Positions 24,085-33,807 of a stretch of DNA of 64,000 nt are shown one piece after another. The notes under the pieces are model-generated. The model did no database searches, had not been told where the DNA came from, and saw only the letters and a list, made by a program, of their open reading frames with translations. Every line of letters begins with the position of its first letter. The stretch's first letter is position 1. The position numbers and the translations under genes were made by a program. The DNA is from Paenibacillus sp. OK003 (GTDB lineage: Bacteria > Bacillota > Bacilli > Paenibacillales > Paenibacillaceae), in NCBI RefSeq assembly GCF_900109515.1, contig NZ_FOBD01000019.1, positions 1 to 64,000 of the forward strand, written 5' to 3'.

Positions 24085-25338
24085 ATGGACTTTATCAAAA
24101 ATCAACTAGACGGAACTGGCATGAGTGAACAAACCATTGGATATCTTTCGAATTTGATCATGGTGGTATTTATAGCTGTGGTCTCCATACTGGCCAATTA
24201 TATAGCCAAAAAAATCGTACTGAAGATTATTATCCAAATCATCAACAACAATCGGTACACGTGGGATAAAATCATTGTGGAGAAAAAAGTGTTCCACAAG
24301 CTCTCGCATCTCGTACCGGCCATTATCATCTATTATTCAGCGTATATCTTCCCGTCCTATCAGGCTTTGATTGAAAAAGCAGCTTTAACTTATATGATCG
24401 TCATAACCATCACGGTATTAAATGCGCTGCTTAATGCTTTTGATACCATATATCGTTCCTATGAAGTCTCCAAGATCAGACCCATTAAGGGATACATTCA
24501 GGTCGCCAAAATCATTCTTTTCATCATTGGAGGCATTATCGTCATCTCGAGCCTGATTGGTCAGAATCCGTTGATTATTCTCAGTGGACTTGGCGCTTTA
24601 TCAGCCGTTCTGATGCTTGTCTTCAAGGATTCCATATTGGGACTGGTGGCAGGTGTGCAATTATCATCGAATGATATGGTGCGTGTTGGTGACTGGATTG
24701 AAATGCCCAAATATAATGCTGACGGCGACGTCATAGATATTACATTAAACACGGTAAAGGTTATGAATTTCGATAAAACGATCACCATGATTCCAAGCTA
24801 CGCGCTCATCTCGGATTCTTTCAAAAATTGGAGAGGCATGCAGGTATCCGGTGGCAGAAGGATTAAGCGAAGCGTCTATATCGATACAAGCAGCATCAGC
24901 TTTTGCACCAAGGAAATGATTGGGGAATTTCAGAAGATCCACTATCTTACGGACTATCTCGAGACAAAATTAAATGAAATTAACGAATACAATATAGAAC
25001 ATCATATTAATACGGAAAGTATTGTGAATGGTAGACAGCTTACGAATGTGGGTGTATTCCGAGAATATATCCATCAATATCTGAGGAATCATCCGAAAAT
25101 TCATAAGGACATGACGTTGATTGTGAGACAGTTGGCGCCTGGAGATAACGGACTACCTCTTGAAATCTATGCATTCAGCAATGATATCACCTGGGGTGTG
25201 TATGAATCCGTTCAAGCGGATATTTTTGACCACATCTTCGCCGTTGCGCCGACCTTTGGCCTTCGTGCTTTCCAAAATCCAACGGGTCATGATATCGTGC
25301 AACTAAAAGAAAGCCCCCAATATTCGAGAGGATATTGA
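24085..25338 (+). CDS. MscS-family mechanosensitive channel, intact copy
   Basis: 417 residues, YbdG-like small-conductance channel that releases solutes under osmotic downshock. Several N-terminal TM segments, then the pore helix and beta domain: GLGALSAVLMLVFKDSILGLVAGVQLSSNDMVRVGDWIEM, in consecutive blocks, followed by TVKVMNFDKTITMIPSYALI and a C-terminal alpha/beta domain. AGGAGG supports the start. A paralog at 52777-53812 has lost this pore block. Single-gene unit closed by the 25380-25404 terminator. Confidence 0.92.
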   Translation: MDFIKNQLDGTGMSEQTIGYLSNLIMVVFIAVVSILANYIAKKIVLKIIIQIINNNRYTWDKIIVEKKVFHKLSHLVPAIIIYYSAYIFPSYQALIEKAALTYMIVITITVLNALLNAFDTIYRSYEVSKIRPIKGYIQVAKIILFIIGGIIVISSLIGQNPLIILSGLGALSAVLMLVFKDSILGLVAGVQLSSNDMVRVGDWIEMPKYNADGDVIDITLNTVKVMNFDKTITMIPSYALISDSFKNWRGMQVSGGRRIKRSVYIDTSSISFCTKEMIGEFQKIHYLTDYLETKLNEINEYNIEHHINTESIVNGRQLTNVGVFREYIHQYLRNHPKIHKDMTLIVRQLAPGDNGLPLEIYAFSNDITWGVYESVQADIFDHIFAVAPTFGLRAFQNPTGHDIVQLKESPQYSRGY

Positions 25339-25379
25339 GATATGTTATTTAGCTGATTCAAAATGAATATGAACAGAGG

Positions 25380-25404
25380 AAGCACCGTAAAGGTGCTTTT
25401 TTTT
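25380..25404 (+). terminator. Rho-independent terminator after mscS
   Basis: AAGCACC-GTAA-AGGTGCTT followed by seven T. Confidence 0.9.
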
Positions 25405-25563
25405 GTTCAAAAAGTGACATATACACTATTTACAAAATTGGAAATAATTAATAGTATATTCATATGGGTATGATTTCCAGATTTTATTTTACACGTATTA
25501 TCTTGAAGCTAGAAATAAAATGTCCCGCTTTGAAGATTGGAAAATTTAATGGAGGTGAATTTC

Positions 25564-26814
25564 GTGGCACGTGTATTAGTTGTAATGATGCCTGCAGAAG
25601 GGCATATCAATCCGACGCTCGGAATAATCAAGGAACTGATCGAGAACGGAGATGAAGTCGTCTACTGTTGTACGGAAAAATATCGGACGAAGATTGAAGC
25701 GTTAGGTGCACAATTTAAAGCATACTCCTTCAACGAGGCAAGCCTGCTCAACAACCCAGATATGAAGCCATTTGAAATCAAGCATCCTTATCAATTTTTA
25801 TATATGGTTTTGAAAAAAATTATTCAACGCTTTATTCCGGATGTTCTGAATCTGATCGAAAATGAAACCTACGATTATTTAATTTTTGACTCCATAATAG
25901 GCTGGGGAGGACAAATTTTAGGTGAAAAGCTGGGTATACCAGCGGTATGCTCAACCACCACTTTTGTTTTTGTGGAGCCTCTCGGATCAGGTAATCAAAA
26001 TCAACTGAAGGATGACGATGAGGAGGTCAAGGAGCTGTATAACGGCATCATTGAGATGTCCCAGCAACTAGCTTCTCAGTTCAATGTAGCTGTTCCTTCT
26101 CTAGCGGATCTTTCAGGGCACCCAGGACAACTGAAAATTGTTTATACAAGCCGTTATTTTCAACCCATGGGGGACAAGCTGGATGACAGCTTTGTGTTCA
26201 CTGGCCCATCAATTACACCCCGCAAGGATGCACCATCCTTTGCAAAGGAATCTCTGCATGCCGTTTATAAACAGGCGGTTTATATTTCGATGGGAACCAT
26301 TTTAAATAAGGATCTTGATTTTTATAAGCTGTGCTTTACGGCTTTTCGTGATTTGCCTGTGCAGTTTATATTGTCTTCAGGGAAGGATACTGATTTGGAG
26401 CCCATTGCGGATCTCATTCCTGAAAATTTCATCATCAGCCCCTATCTCCCACAATTGGAAGTGCTGCAGGGTGTAGATGCTTTTCTGACACATGCGGGCA
26501 TGAACAGTACAAGCGAAGCTTTGTATTATAATGTACCCCTGGTCATGCTCCCGTTAACCTCGGATCAGCCGCGTGTAGCAGGCCGGGTGCAGGAGCTCGG
26601 AGCAGGGGTCATCGTGGATAAAAATAACCTTACACCCGACGTACTGAGAAACGCGGTATTAGAAGTGCTCGGCAATGCCTCCTACAAGGAACATGCTGAG
26701 GTTATTGGGAAAACGTTACGTGACGCTGGCGGGTACAAGCAGGCTGCTATCGCCATTCAGAACTTTATGGGCGAACGGTCGTTATCCGCCACACCCATCT
26801 CTTCGCTTGAATAA
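25564..26814 (+). CDS. GT1 macrolide-type UDP-glycosyltransferase
   Basis: 416 residues from GTG 25564, chosen because GGAGGTGAATTTC precedes it and MARVLVVMMPAEGHINPTLG is the standard GT-B opening. Transfers sugar from a UDP-sugar to small hydrophobic acceptors (MGT/YjiC family). C-terminal donor site: THAGMNSTSEALYYNVPLVM, then PLTSDQPRVAGRVQELGAG. Cytoplasmic. It lies between mscS and the aldo/keto reductase; the second mscS/AKR pair (52777-54837) has no such gene, so it was inserted here or lost there. Confidence 0.9.
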   Translation: MARVLVVMMPAEGHINPTLGIIKELIENGDEVVYCCTEKYRTKIEALGAQFKAYSFNEASLLNNPDMKPFEIKHPYQFLYMVLKKIIQRFIPDVLNLIENETYDYLIFDSIIGWGGQILGEKLGIPAVCSTTTFVFVEPLGSGNQNQLKDDDEEVKELYNGIIEMSQQLASQFNVAVPSLADLSGHPGQLKIVYTSRYFQPMGDKLDDSFVFTGPSITPRKDAPSFAKESLHAVYKQAVYISMGTILNKDLDFYKLCFTAFRDLPVQFILSSGKDTDLEPIADLIPENFIISPYLPQLEVLQGVDAFLTHAGMNSTSEALYYNVPLVMLPLTSDQPRVAGRVQELGAGVIVDKNNLTPDVLRNAVLEVLGNASYKEHAEVIGKTLRDAGGYKQAAIAIQNFMGERSLSATPISSLE

Positions 26815-26846
26815 AGAGACGACTTTCCTCTATTAATATTAGACGA

Positions 26847-26885
26847 GAAAGCCACTACTCCATAAAACGGATTAGTGGCTCTTTC
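26847..26885 (+). terminator. Rho-independent terminator after the glycosyltransferase
   Basis: GAAAGCCACTA/TAGTGGCTCTTTC arms with a 15-nt loop and a T-rich tail. Confidence 0.7.
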
Positions 26886-26984
26886 ATTTGATTCATCCGC
26901 GTATGGAGGGGGAGAATAAACGGAGAGGGCATATCACCTTTTCCATATCGTTTTAGTATATCTTTCGCAAAGGAGAGTTTACAG

Positions 26985-27839
26985 ATGAATCATACAATCC
27001 CGGAATATACGTTAAATGATGGCTTAAAAGTACCTGCCATTGGCTGTGGTACCTATAGCTTAAAAGGAGAAAAAGGTGTTAAATCCATAGCGTCCGCGAT
27101 GGATGCAGGTTACCGACTAATTGATACAGCGTATAACTATGAGAACGAGGCGACTGTTGGGAAGGCCATTAAACAGAGCTCCGTTTCCAGAGAAGACCTA
27201 CTCATTTCATCTAAACTGCCAGGGCGTTACCATGCCTTTGAAAAGGCGATCGTAGCCATCCAAGAATCTCTATACAGAGCAGATCTTGATTATTATGATC
27301 TATATCTGATTCACTGGCCGAATCCCAAGCAGGATATGTATGTGGAAGCGTGGCAAGCACTCATTGAGGCGAAGAAACGCGGATATATCCGTTCCATAGG
27401 AGTTAGCAATTTCCTGCCGGAACACAATGAACGCCTGATTAAGGAGACCGGAGTAGCGCCAAGTCTGAATCAGATTGAGCTGCATCCATTCTTTGATCAA
27501 GCCGATCAGCGGGAGAAGGATTCGCAGCATGGCATTGTTAACGAATCGTGGAGTCCCATTGGGCGTGGCAATGATGCGGTACAGGATATCGTAAAAGATG
27601 AGCAGATCCTTCGTATTGCCGAGGCTCATGGCAAAACGGGTACGCAGGTTATTTTGCGCTGGCATACCCAGCTTGGATCAATTCCGATCCCTAAAGCAGG
27701 TTCTCTTCAACACCAGCAAGAGAATATCGATATTTTCGATTTCGAGCTGAGCGAGAAGGAGATGGAAGTTATTTCTTCTTATAATCGTAAAGATGGACGG
27801 TTGTGGAATCAGGACCCGAGTGAGTACGAAGAATTTTAA
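26985..27839 (+). CDS. Aldo/keto reductase, copy 1
   Basis: 284-residue NADPH-dependent reductase, (beta/alpha)8 barrel. Catalytic tetrad visible: D47, Y52 (DTAYNYENE), K77 (ISSKLPG), H110 (YLIHWPNP). Cofactor-binding IPIPKAGSLQHQQENIDIF near the end. Substrate unknown, likely small aldehydes. AAAGGAGAG supports the start. About 85-90 percent similar by eye to the copy at 53983-54837. Confidence 0.92.
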   Translation: MNHTIPEYTLNDGLKVPAIGCGTYSLKGEKGVKSIASAMDAGYRLIDTAYNYENEATVGKAIKQSSVSREDLLISSKLPGRYHAFEKAIVAIQESLYRADLDYYDLYLIHWPNPKQDMYVEAWQALIEAKKRGYIRSIGVSNFLPEHNERLIKETGVAPSLNQIELHPFFDQADQREKDSQHGIVNESWSPIGRGNDAVQDIVKDEQILRIAEAHGKTGTQVILRWHTQLGSIPIPKAGSLQHQQENIDIFDFELSEKEMEVISSYNRKDGRLWNQDPSEYEEF

Positions 27840-27953
27840 AAGGCTTATCATAAAAAAGTTCGGTTCACCTTACGGTGAGTTGAATTGATTGGTTATAAAA
27901 TAAATATGGCCTCCTAACCTACAGGGATATACTTCATTTCAATATACAAAAAG

Positions 27954-27997
27954 AGGATGTCCCATAAGTCATGAACATGACGAGGACATCCTTTTTT
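27954..27997 (+). terminator. Terminator between aldo/keto reductase and sulfatase
   Basis: AGGATGTCC/GGACATCCT stem with A-run before and T-run after; it can work in both directions between two converging genes. Confidence 0.8.
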
Positions 27998-28113
27998 AGC
28001 TTATTACTTAATTTTTAAAGAACCGAGCACATGTTATTGGCTGCATTTTCCATACGTCCACGATTTGGTTTAAAGAAATTGTTTAACGAATGATAGAGAT
28101 GTGATTTCCCCGA

Positions 28114-29883
28114 TCATCTTATCGTAGGTTGATGAGGATACAAACGTTTTTGATTCCGTTGTTCCTCCAGAAGTTGCATCATCCAGTGCTGAATGTTCAT
28201 CGTCTGCGGAGTGGCATAGGCAGAATGGGCCAGATTGCAGGTCTCCAGTGGGTCGTCCGTTAAGTTGTACAATTCATATTCATCCTGTACCGGCTCTGTT
28301 TTCGTCAATGTTACACATTGTCCTGAAGCTGAAGCGGGATTCCCAACGGGCAGTGTGATGACATCTTTTACCCCAGGCTGACTCCAAAATTGAGCATTGT
28401 CAAAGTACCGGGAAAACTTCCAGATTTCCGGTTTGTTGTTTTTATAAAGGGTGGTAATTACGGTTTCGATGTGGTTGGGTTGTACAACAGACGAATAGGG
28501 TACGCCCAATGGATTGGTTTGGTGCTGACCACGTGTGACATCATCGTCCGTCATAAAATAGACCGGTTGCTGGGTCAGCGCCGGATTATTGTTTCCATAA
28601 ACAAGAGGCGTGAGATCACGTCCTACCAAATGGCGGGCTTCACTGAAATTCTTTTGCAATCGTCCATGGATTTCGGAAACATTAATATTGGCCAGGCCTA
28701 GCATGGTTGGCAGCAGATCGACATGACTTGTCAGGCTGTGCACATGTTGTTGCTCGGGAAACAGATGTTTATTGTGAATCAGAAAAGGAACATGAAGGTA
28801 TTCCTCATAGGCACAGTACCATTTTTGATGAAGATTGCCGTGAGCGCCCAACAGATCGCCATGATCCGATGTGAAAATAACAATGGTATTGTCATAGAAG
28901 GAGGAGCGCGTAAGAGCTTCATACACTTTGAACATTTGGCGATCCGCATTTTTTTGCAATTGGTAATATAGCTGGCGGTAGAAGCTCTGATCGGTGATCG
29001 GCTGTAAAGCTCTTGGATACAAGTCTCGGTAACTTGCCTGACAACGTGGTTTGGTACCCAGCCACTCGTGTATTGTCGGGGGAGCGTGGACTGCGGGCAT
29101 CGGATCTACCTCGAATTTGAAATTGGGGAGGCGCGCGGCGAGATCACCATATAACGTAATATCATGCGGGTTCACAAAGGAAGAGACAATGAGCCAGGGC
29201 TCAACTTGTTGATTTTCGTTCTTTCTGCGATCAAGGGATTCAATGAGATGAACCGTTTCGGCGGCGTATACCTCATCCCGTCCACTTAAGCCAAAAGCGG
29301 CGGAGGAAGCCGAGTTTCGAGGGTTTCTGCCAATGGGATCAGGGCCGATCCAATCGGAGAATCCGAAGTCCTCCAAACGACTCGCGTGAAGGTACAGGCT
29401 TTCCAACTGGGGCTCCGGAACCCCGGTCAAGGGGTGATAACTGGGAACACTTTGGTGGGTGCCGGGAGAGATGATATCCGCATTGGATATATGCCATTTT
29501 CCCTTATAGTACGTCTGGTATCCTGCTGCTCGAAAGTAATTGCCCATGGTAGGCACTGTATTGGGATTCAACCAGAACATGTCAGAGTCATACGATTCTT
29601 TGGCAATGCCGACAGTCTGACTGACACCGTGCAGTGATGGATACTGACCTGTGAACATGGTAGCCCGGCTGGGACAGCAGGCGGTTGTTCCGATATAATG
29701 CCGATGGAATTCCATACTATGAGACTTTAAACGTTCCTGGGTAATCAGATTTTCTCTACGCCATGCCTGTATTTCTTTGCTCTCATATACAGCAGGATAA
29801 CGCTCTTCATCTACAAGGATGACGAGAAAGTTGGGTTTCTCCATAGTAAAAGATGGCAGGGAAGTATTGTTCACGGAGTTCAC
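28114..29883 (-). CDS. Arylsulfatase-type sulfatase, cytoplasmic
   Basis: 589 residues. N-terminal FLVILVDEERYPAV provides the metal-binding Asp residues. Signature TACCPSRATMFTGQYPSLHG carries the Cys (C69 of CxPSR) converted to formylglycine. Further GKWHI and FTSDHGDLLGAHG metal/substrate motifs. No signal peptide, so it acts inside the cell on imported sulfated sugars or esters. Start uncertain: GTG 29883, GTG 29874 or ATG 29844. No maturase is in the window. Divergent from the HK/RR/ABC locus, which may import its substrate. Confidence 0.9.
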   Translation of the reverse strand: MNSVNNTSLPSFTMEKPNFLVILVDEERYPAVYESKEIQAWRRENLITQERLKSHSMEFHRHYIGTTACCPSRATMFTGQYPSLHGVSQTVGIAKESYDSDMFWLNPNTVPTMGNYFRAAGYQTYYKGKWHISNADIISPGTHQSVPSYHPLTGVPEPQLESLYLHASRLEDFGFSDWIGPDPIGRNPRNSASSAAFGLSGRDEVYAAETVHLIESLDRRKNENQQVEPWLIVSSFVNPHDITLYGDLAARLPNFKFEVDPMPAVHAPPTIHEWLGTKPRCQASYRDLYPRALQPITDQSFYRQLYYQLQKNADRQMFKVYEALTRSSFYDNTIVIFTSDHGDLLGAHGNLHQKWYCAYEEYLHVPFLIHNKHLFPEQQHVHSLTSHVDLLPTMLGLANINVSEIHGRLQKNFSEARHLVGRDLTPLVYGNNNPALTQQPVYFMTDDDVTRGQHQTNPLGVPYSSVVQPNHIETVITTLYKNNKPEIWKFSRYFDNAQFWSQPGVKDVITLPVGNPASASGQCVTLTKTEPVQDEYELYNLTDDPLETCNLAHSAYATPQTMNIQHWMMQLLEEQRNQKRLYPHQPTIR

Positions 29884-29964
29884 ACACCCTCAATCGTTTT
29901 TTACTTTAAGGTATGTGATGATGATTACGAAAAGTCCATATCCATTAACCACGCTTGTACGCAA

Positions 29965-30003
29965 AACGACCGTTTCCCAGTAGAAGAATGGGAAACGGTC
30001 GTT
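29965..30003 (-). terminator. Perfect 15-bp inverted repeat
   Basis: AACGACCGTTTCCCA and TGGGAAACGGTCGTT with a 9-nt loop, followed by TTTT on the minus strand. It directly adjoins, and partly overlaps, the dtnK fragment, so it may be that gene's old terminator or a rearrangement scar. Confidence 0.65.
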
Positions 30004-30207
30004 ACCCGATTCAAGATCACTCACCGTAATCTGTCCCACTTCATACTTGGTCTGGAGCTTGAGCAAATCCGGAAGATATGAAAGGGTCACAGGTGTCTTC
30101 GGATCATTCGCAATCTCGGTATCGGCCAGTGGAACGCCGTTCAGATAATGAGTGCCATTAAGAATGGTGCGATTGTTCTTGGGATAGCCCGTGGCGATCG
30201 TTATAAG
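29995..30207 (-). pseudogene. Fragment of a four-carbon acid sugar kinase (dtnK-like)
   Basis: About 65 codons reading GYPKNNRTILNGTHYLNGVP, then LADTEIANDPKTPVTLSYLP and KYEVGQITVSDLESG. It is highly similar to an internal part of the dtnK-like gene at 60524-61744, same strand. Both ends are missing. It sits between the sulfatase start and the HK promoter. Confidence 0.85.
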
Positions 30208-30211
30208 TTCA

Positions 30212-30241
30212 TTGAGATAAAAACAGAGCTGCGGCTATAAT
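30212..30241 (+). promoter_or_regulatory. Promoter for the histidine kinase operon
   Basis: TTGAGA (30212-30217), 18-nt spacer, TATAAT (30236-30241), 45 nt before the kinase start. Confidence 0.6.
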
Positions 30242-30286
30242 GCATATGTGAGGAAAGAACATAGAGAAATAAGGCGGAGGTCTAAA

Positions 30287-32119
30287 GTGATCATAAATTG
30301 GATTGATGAATTGAAAGCATTCATTCGCAGCAAGCCGAAAAAACTAGCTTTTAAAATACCATTTGCTTATTTTCTAGTCATATTGCTCACAGTTGCGTTC
30401 AGTTATTTGGTACTGAACCAAATATCAGCGAGCTCTGCGCAGAAAAAAATCAATGAGACATCTTTGCAAACGATTACTTCCATCCAAACCAATGTGGAGC
30501 TGATGATTGAGAATGTAAACAACTATTCCAAAATGATTTTCTCGGATCATAATTTGCAAAACTTGTTAAGGCAAGGCGACGTGTATGCTAACCTGCAAAC
30601 CCAGGCAAAGGTCAGTACATATTTGTACAATCTGATGCAAGCGGTTCCAATTATTGATTCTGTATATATTTATGACAATTCGGGTCACCGTTTTTCGGTC
30701 GGGACAGAAGAGTTGCCTTCGTTCATGGAAGCGAACGTTGAAGAAACCTCGTGGTATGAACAAGCCCTGCGTAACAAGGGAAGGTATATGCTGCTACGTA
30801 ATGCCAGCGAGTCAGTTTCTCCGGGTTCGGAAAATAAACAGTTTATCTCCTTCATTCGGATGATTCGGGATCTCGACAACACCTCCCCCTTAGGGATGCT
30901 GGTCATCAATATCAAAGGAGAATCCTTTGCGCAGGCGTATGCCAACCTGTTAAACCAGGATTCGTTTCAGATTGCCGTCTTGGATGAACATAATCAGATC
31001 ATTGTCGATAATTCGACCGTTGATCCAGGCAATATCGCTTTTCAAGAAATGCTGACTACTCACATCGATGAGCTGGAACAGCATTTTCAGCAGAGCAATT
31101 CGGGGTCTTTTACGCTGAATGGCGAATCGGAAAAATATGCGGTCACTTACAGATCGGATGGGAAGGAGCAATGGAAATTCATCAGTGTGAATTCATACGA
31201 TAGCGTCGATACGAGAAATAAATCACTTGTCCTACTGGCACTCGCTCTGCTGAGCATCAACGGAACGGTCTTTTTTGTAAGCTCATTCATCATTTCGAAC
31301 AGTATTATCAAACCCATTCATAAGCTTCTGCGATCCATGAACAAAGCACCGAGCGGCAACTTCAGAAAAGTGAATATGGAACTGAACAGTTATGAATTTA
31401 AACAGCTATTCAGAGGTTACAACCAGATGATTGAACAAATGGACCAGATGCTCAAACGCAAGTTGGAAGAACAGAAGACGATTCGAAGAGCTGAACTGAA
31501 TACACTCCAGGCCCAGATCAAGCCGCATTTTTTGTATAACACACTGGATTCGATTACTTCGTTGGCGCTGTCCGGGCGCAATCATCAGGTATGCGAGCTG
31601 TTGGAAGCGCTGGGCACGTATTATCGCATGAGTGTCAGCAAAGGCCGCGACGTGATCACCCTTGGGGAGGAAATCGAGATTGTAAGAAACTATATGAAAA
31701 TTCAGAAAACGCGTTATCAGGATACGTTCGAGATGGAATTCCGCGTGGATAAGGGCTGCTTGCAGACGCCTATACCTAAGCTTGTGCTGCAACCGTTGGC
31801 TGAAAATTCACTTTACCATGGTATTCGTCCCAAAGGATCAAAGGGCACCATCCGAATTCATGCGAGCAAAACAAAAGGCGGAGTGGAACTATCCATCTCC
31901 GATGATGGTGTTGGCATGTCCGAGCATGAGATCGATCAGATTCTTCATCAAACGGAGCAGAAAGGCGAAATTAGAAGCTTTGGCCTATGGGGCACGCTGG
32001 AACGTTTGCGAATGTTCTATGGAATAGAGGACGGCATCACGATCCACAGTGGAGCAGGAAAAGGAACGACTATTTTGATCAAAATACCGAATGGAGCAGA
32101 TGCGTTATGGAACAATTGA
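30287..32119 (+). CDS. YesM-type sensor histidine kinase
   Basis: 610 residues from GTG 30287 (GGCGGAGG upstream). TM1 near 20-40, extracellular sensor domain (about 45-310), TM2 (LLALALLSINGTVFFVSSF), HAMP, His_kinase domain with phosphoacceptor in QAQIKPHFLYNTLDS, and HATPase (ISDDGVGM, FGLWGTLERL). Senses a sugar or transporter state and phosphorylates the adjacent response regulator, whose start overlaps its stop by 13 nt. Confidence 0.92.
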   Translation: MIINWIDELKAFIRSKPKKLAFKIPFAYFLVILLTVAFSYLVLNQISASSAQKKINETSLQTITSIQTNVELMIENVNNYSKMIFSDHNLQNLLRQGDVYANLQTQAKVSTYLYNLMQAVPIIDSVYIYDNSGHRFSVGTEELPSFMEANVEETSWYEQALRNKGRYMLLRNASESVSPGSENKQFISFIRMIRDLDNTSPLGMLVINIKGESFAQAYANLLNQDSFQIAVLDEHNQIIVDNSTVDPGNIAFQEMLTTHIDELEQHFQQSNSGSFTLNGESEKYAVTYRSDGKEQWKFISVNSYDSVDTRNKSLVLLALALLSINGTVFFVSSFIISNSIIKPIHKLLRSMNKAPSGNFRKVNMELNSYEFKQLFRGYNQMIEQMDQMLKRKLEEQKTIRRAELNTLQAQIKPHFLYNTLDSITSLALSGRNHQVCELLEALGTYYRMSVSKGRDVITLGEEIEIVRNYMKIQKTRYQDTFEMEFRVDKGCLQTPIPKLVLQPLAENSLYHGIRPKGSKGTIRIHASKTKGGVELSISDDGVGMSEHEIDQILHQTEQKGEIRSFGLWGTLERLRMFYGIEDGITIHSGAGKGTTILIKIPNGADALWNN

Positions 32120-33693
32120 ACGTGCTGATTGTAGACGATGAGTATTTGATACGGAACTTGCTTCGTATGCGCATTGACTGGGAGGAGCAAGGCATGAGCA
32201 TCATGGGAGAAGCCTCGAACGCGCAGGAAGCCCTGGACTTGGTGGACAAACAGCAGCCGGATATTATGTTTACGGATATTTATATGCCTAACATGGATGG
32301 GATTGAATTAAGCCGATTAATTCTGAAGAAGTACCCGGATATTAAAATCGTGGTCGTCACAGGTCATGACGAATTTGAGTATGCACGCCAGAGCATCCAA
32401 ATAGGCATCGTGGATTATATATTAAAGCCTATTCGTGCTGCCGAGCTGCTTACAGTGACGGACAAGCTGAGGGTCATGATTGATGAGGAGCGAAAACGTG
32501 AACAGGAAATCCAGAGGCTCAGGGCAGATCTGGAACGTAATTTCCCTTACCTACGTGAAAAATTTGTGCTGCAATGGTTGAATGGCGTACTCACCACGCA
32601 GGCAGAAATTCGAGAGAAGGCGGCCTATTTTAACATTCCGATGCTTCTGACGACCCGTGAAATCCAGATCGCCGTCATCGAAGTTTCGACTGCATCGGCC
32701 AAGGAGACGGAGGAGCAGTTGATTTTGCTCAGCATGGAGTGCAGCAACGAAATAGACGCATTTTATGAAAAAGAACCGGGTGTAGTGCATTTGATGGATA
32801 CTCGAAACCGGATTGTGATCATCAGCTTCAATTCCGGTGTGGATTTTATTGAAGATGGCGAAGCGCTCATTCCCCTTCTTACCACTTCCTATCCCTGTGC
32901 CGTAAGCATAGGCATCGGACGCAAGCATGGCCATGTAGAGGAGGGCCCAGCAGCTTATCAGGAAGCCTGCCGCGCTCTGGAATACCAAGCCTTTGTCGGA
33001 AAAAATCAAGTGGTCTGTTTCGAGGATATCGTGGATAACCGGGAGCAGTCATATCGGTCGAACACCGATCTTCTTCAGCGATTGCAATTTTATATTAGCG
33101 TTGGTTCTGCTGCGCGTGCGATTGAAGTGCTGCATCATATCTTTGATGTGTCCTTTTCGAGTGTGTCACAGTTTCGCCTTGCAGCTATGGACGTGATCAC
33201 AGAATGCCAGCGAACGGCAATGGAGCAGCAGATCGAGAGTGATCAGGTGTTGAATACCGAAGCACTGGTGTCCATTCTTACAGCCGACCATCTGTCTGAA
33301 CTGATAACCCGATTGGAAGACTACGTTCAATATGTTTCCGAAACGGTATATTCCAAAAACCAGACCAAGGAAGACAACCTGATCGGTCAGGTCAAGATGT
33401 ACCTGGAAGATCATATGAGCGATCCGAATATCGGCCTGGCGAATACCGCTGCGGCTTTCTTTGTCAGTCCAGGTCATTTGGGAAGGCTGATGAAGAAGGA
33501 AACGGGGAAAACCTTTGTCGAGTATCTTACGAATTTGCGTATGAAAAGGGCAGAGGTATTGTTGAAGCAGACCCAAATGAAGGGGTATGAGATTGGCGAG
33601 CAGGTCGGCATCACGGACCCGCAGTATTTTAGTGTTTTATTCAAAAAAAGCACAGGCAGATCCATGAATGAGTACAGACAACGCAAATCGTGA
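32107..33693 (+). CDS. YesN-type response regulator with AraC output domain
   Basis: 528 residues from ATG 32107. REC domain with phospho-acceptor D57 (FTDIYMPNMDG) and acidic pair VDDEY; long linker; C-terminal two helix-turn-helix AraC domain (NIGLANTAAAFFVSPGHLGR ... GITDPQYFSVLFKKSTG). Expected to activate the following transporter operon. Start fixed by overlap with the kinase gene. Confidence 0.93.
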   Translation: MEQLNVLIVDDEYLIRNLLRMRIDWEEQGMSIMGEASNAQEALDLVDKQQPDIMFTDIYMPNMDGIELSRLILKKYPDIKIVVVTGHDEFEYARQSIQIGIVDYILKPIRAAELLTVTDKLRVMIDEERKREQEIQRLRADLERNFPYLREKFVLQWLNGVLTTQAEIREKAAYFNIPMLLTTREIQIAVIEVSTASAKETEEQLILLSMECSNEIDAFYEKEPGVVHLMDTRNRIVIISFNSGVDFIEDGEALIPLLTTSYPCAVSIGIGRKHGHVEEGPAAYQEACRALEYQAFVGKNQVVCFEDIVDNREQSYRSNTDLLQRLQFYISVGSAARAIEVLHHIFDVSFSSVSQFRLAAMDVITECQRTAMEQQIESDQVLNTEALVSILTADHLSELITRLEDYVQYVSETVYSKNQTKEDNLIGQVKMYLEDHMSDPNIGLANTAAAFFVSPGHLGRLMKKETGKTFVEYLTNLRMKRAEVLLKQTQMKGYEIGEQVGITDPQYFSVLFKKSTGRSMNEYRQRKS

Positions 33694-33807
33694 CCTGGAA
33701 CATGTTTGAATTTTAAAAGCGAATGTGCGTTTTCTAAATGGTGATATTGGAAAGGACTCCCTAAAATAGTACGAGTAGAACAAAACCTGATTAGGGGAGG
33801 TCACAAG

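Noticed and set aside
24106-24309. Minus-strand frames inside both mscS copies
   Set aside because: Shadows conserved only because the sense genes are paralogs.
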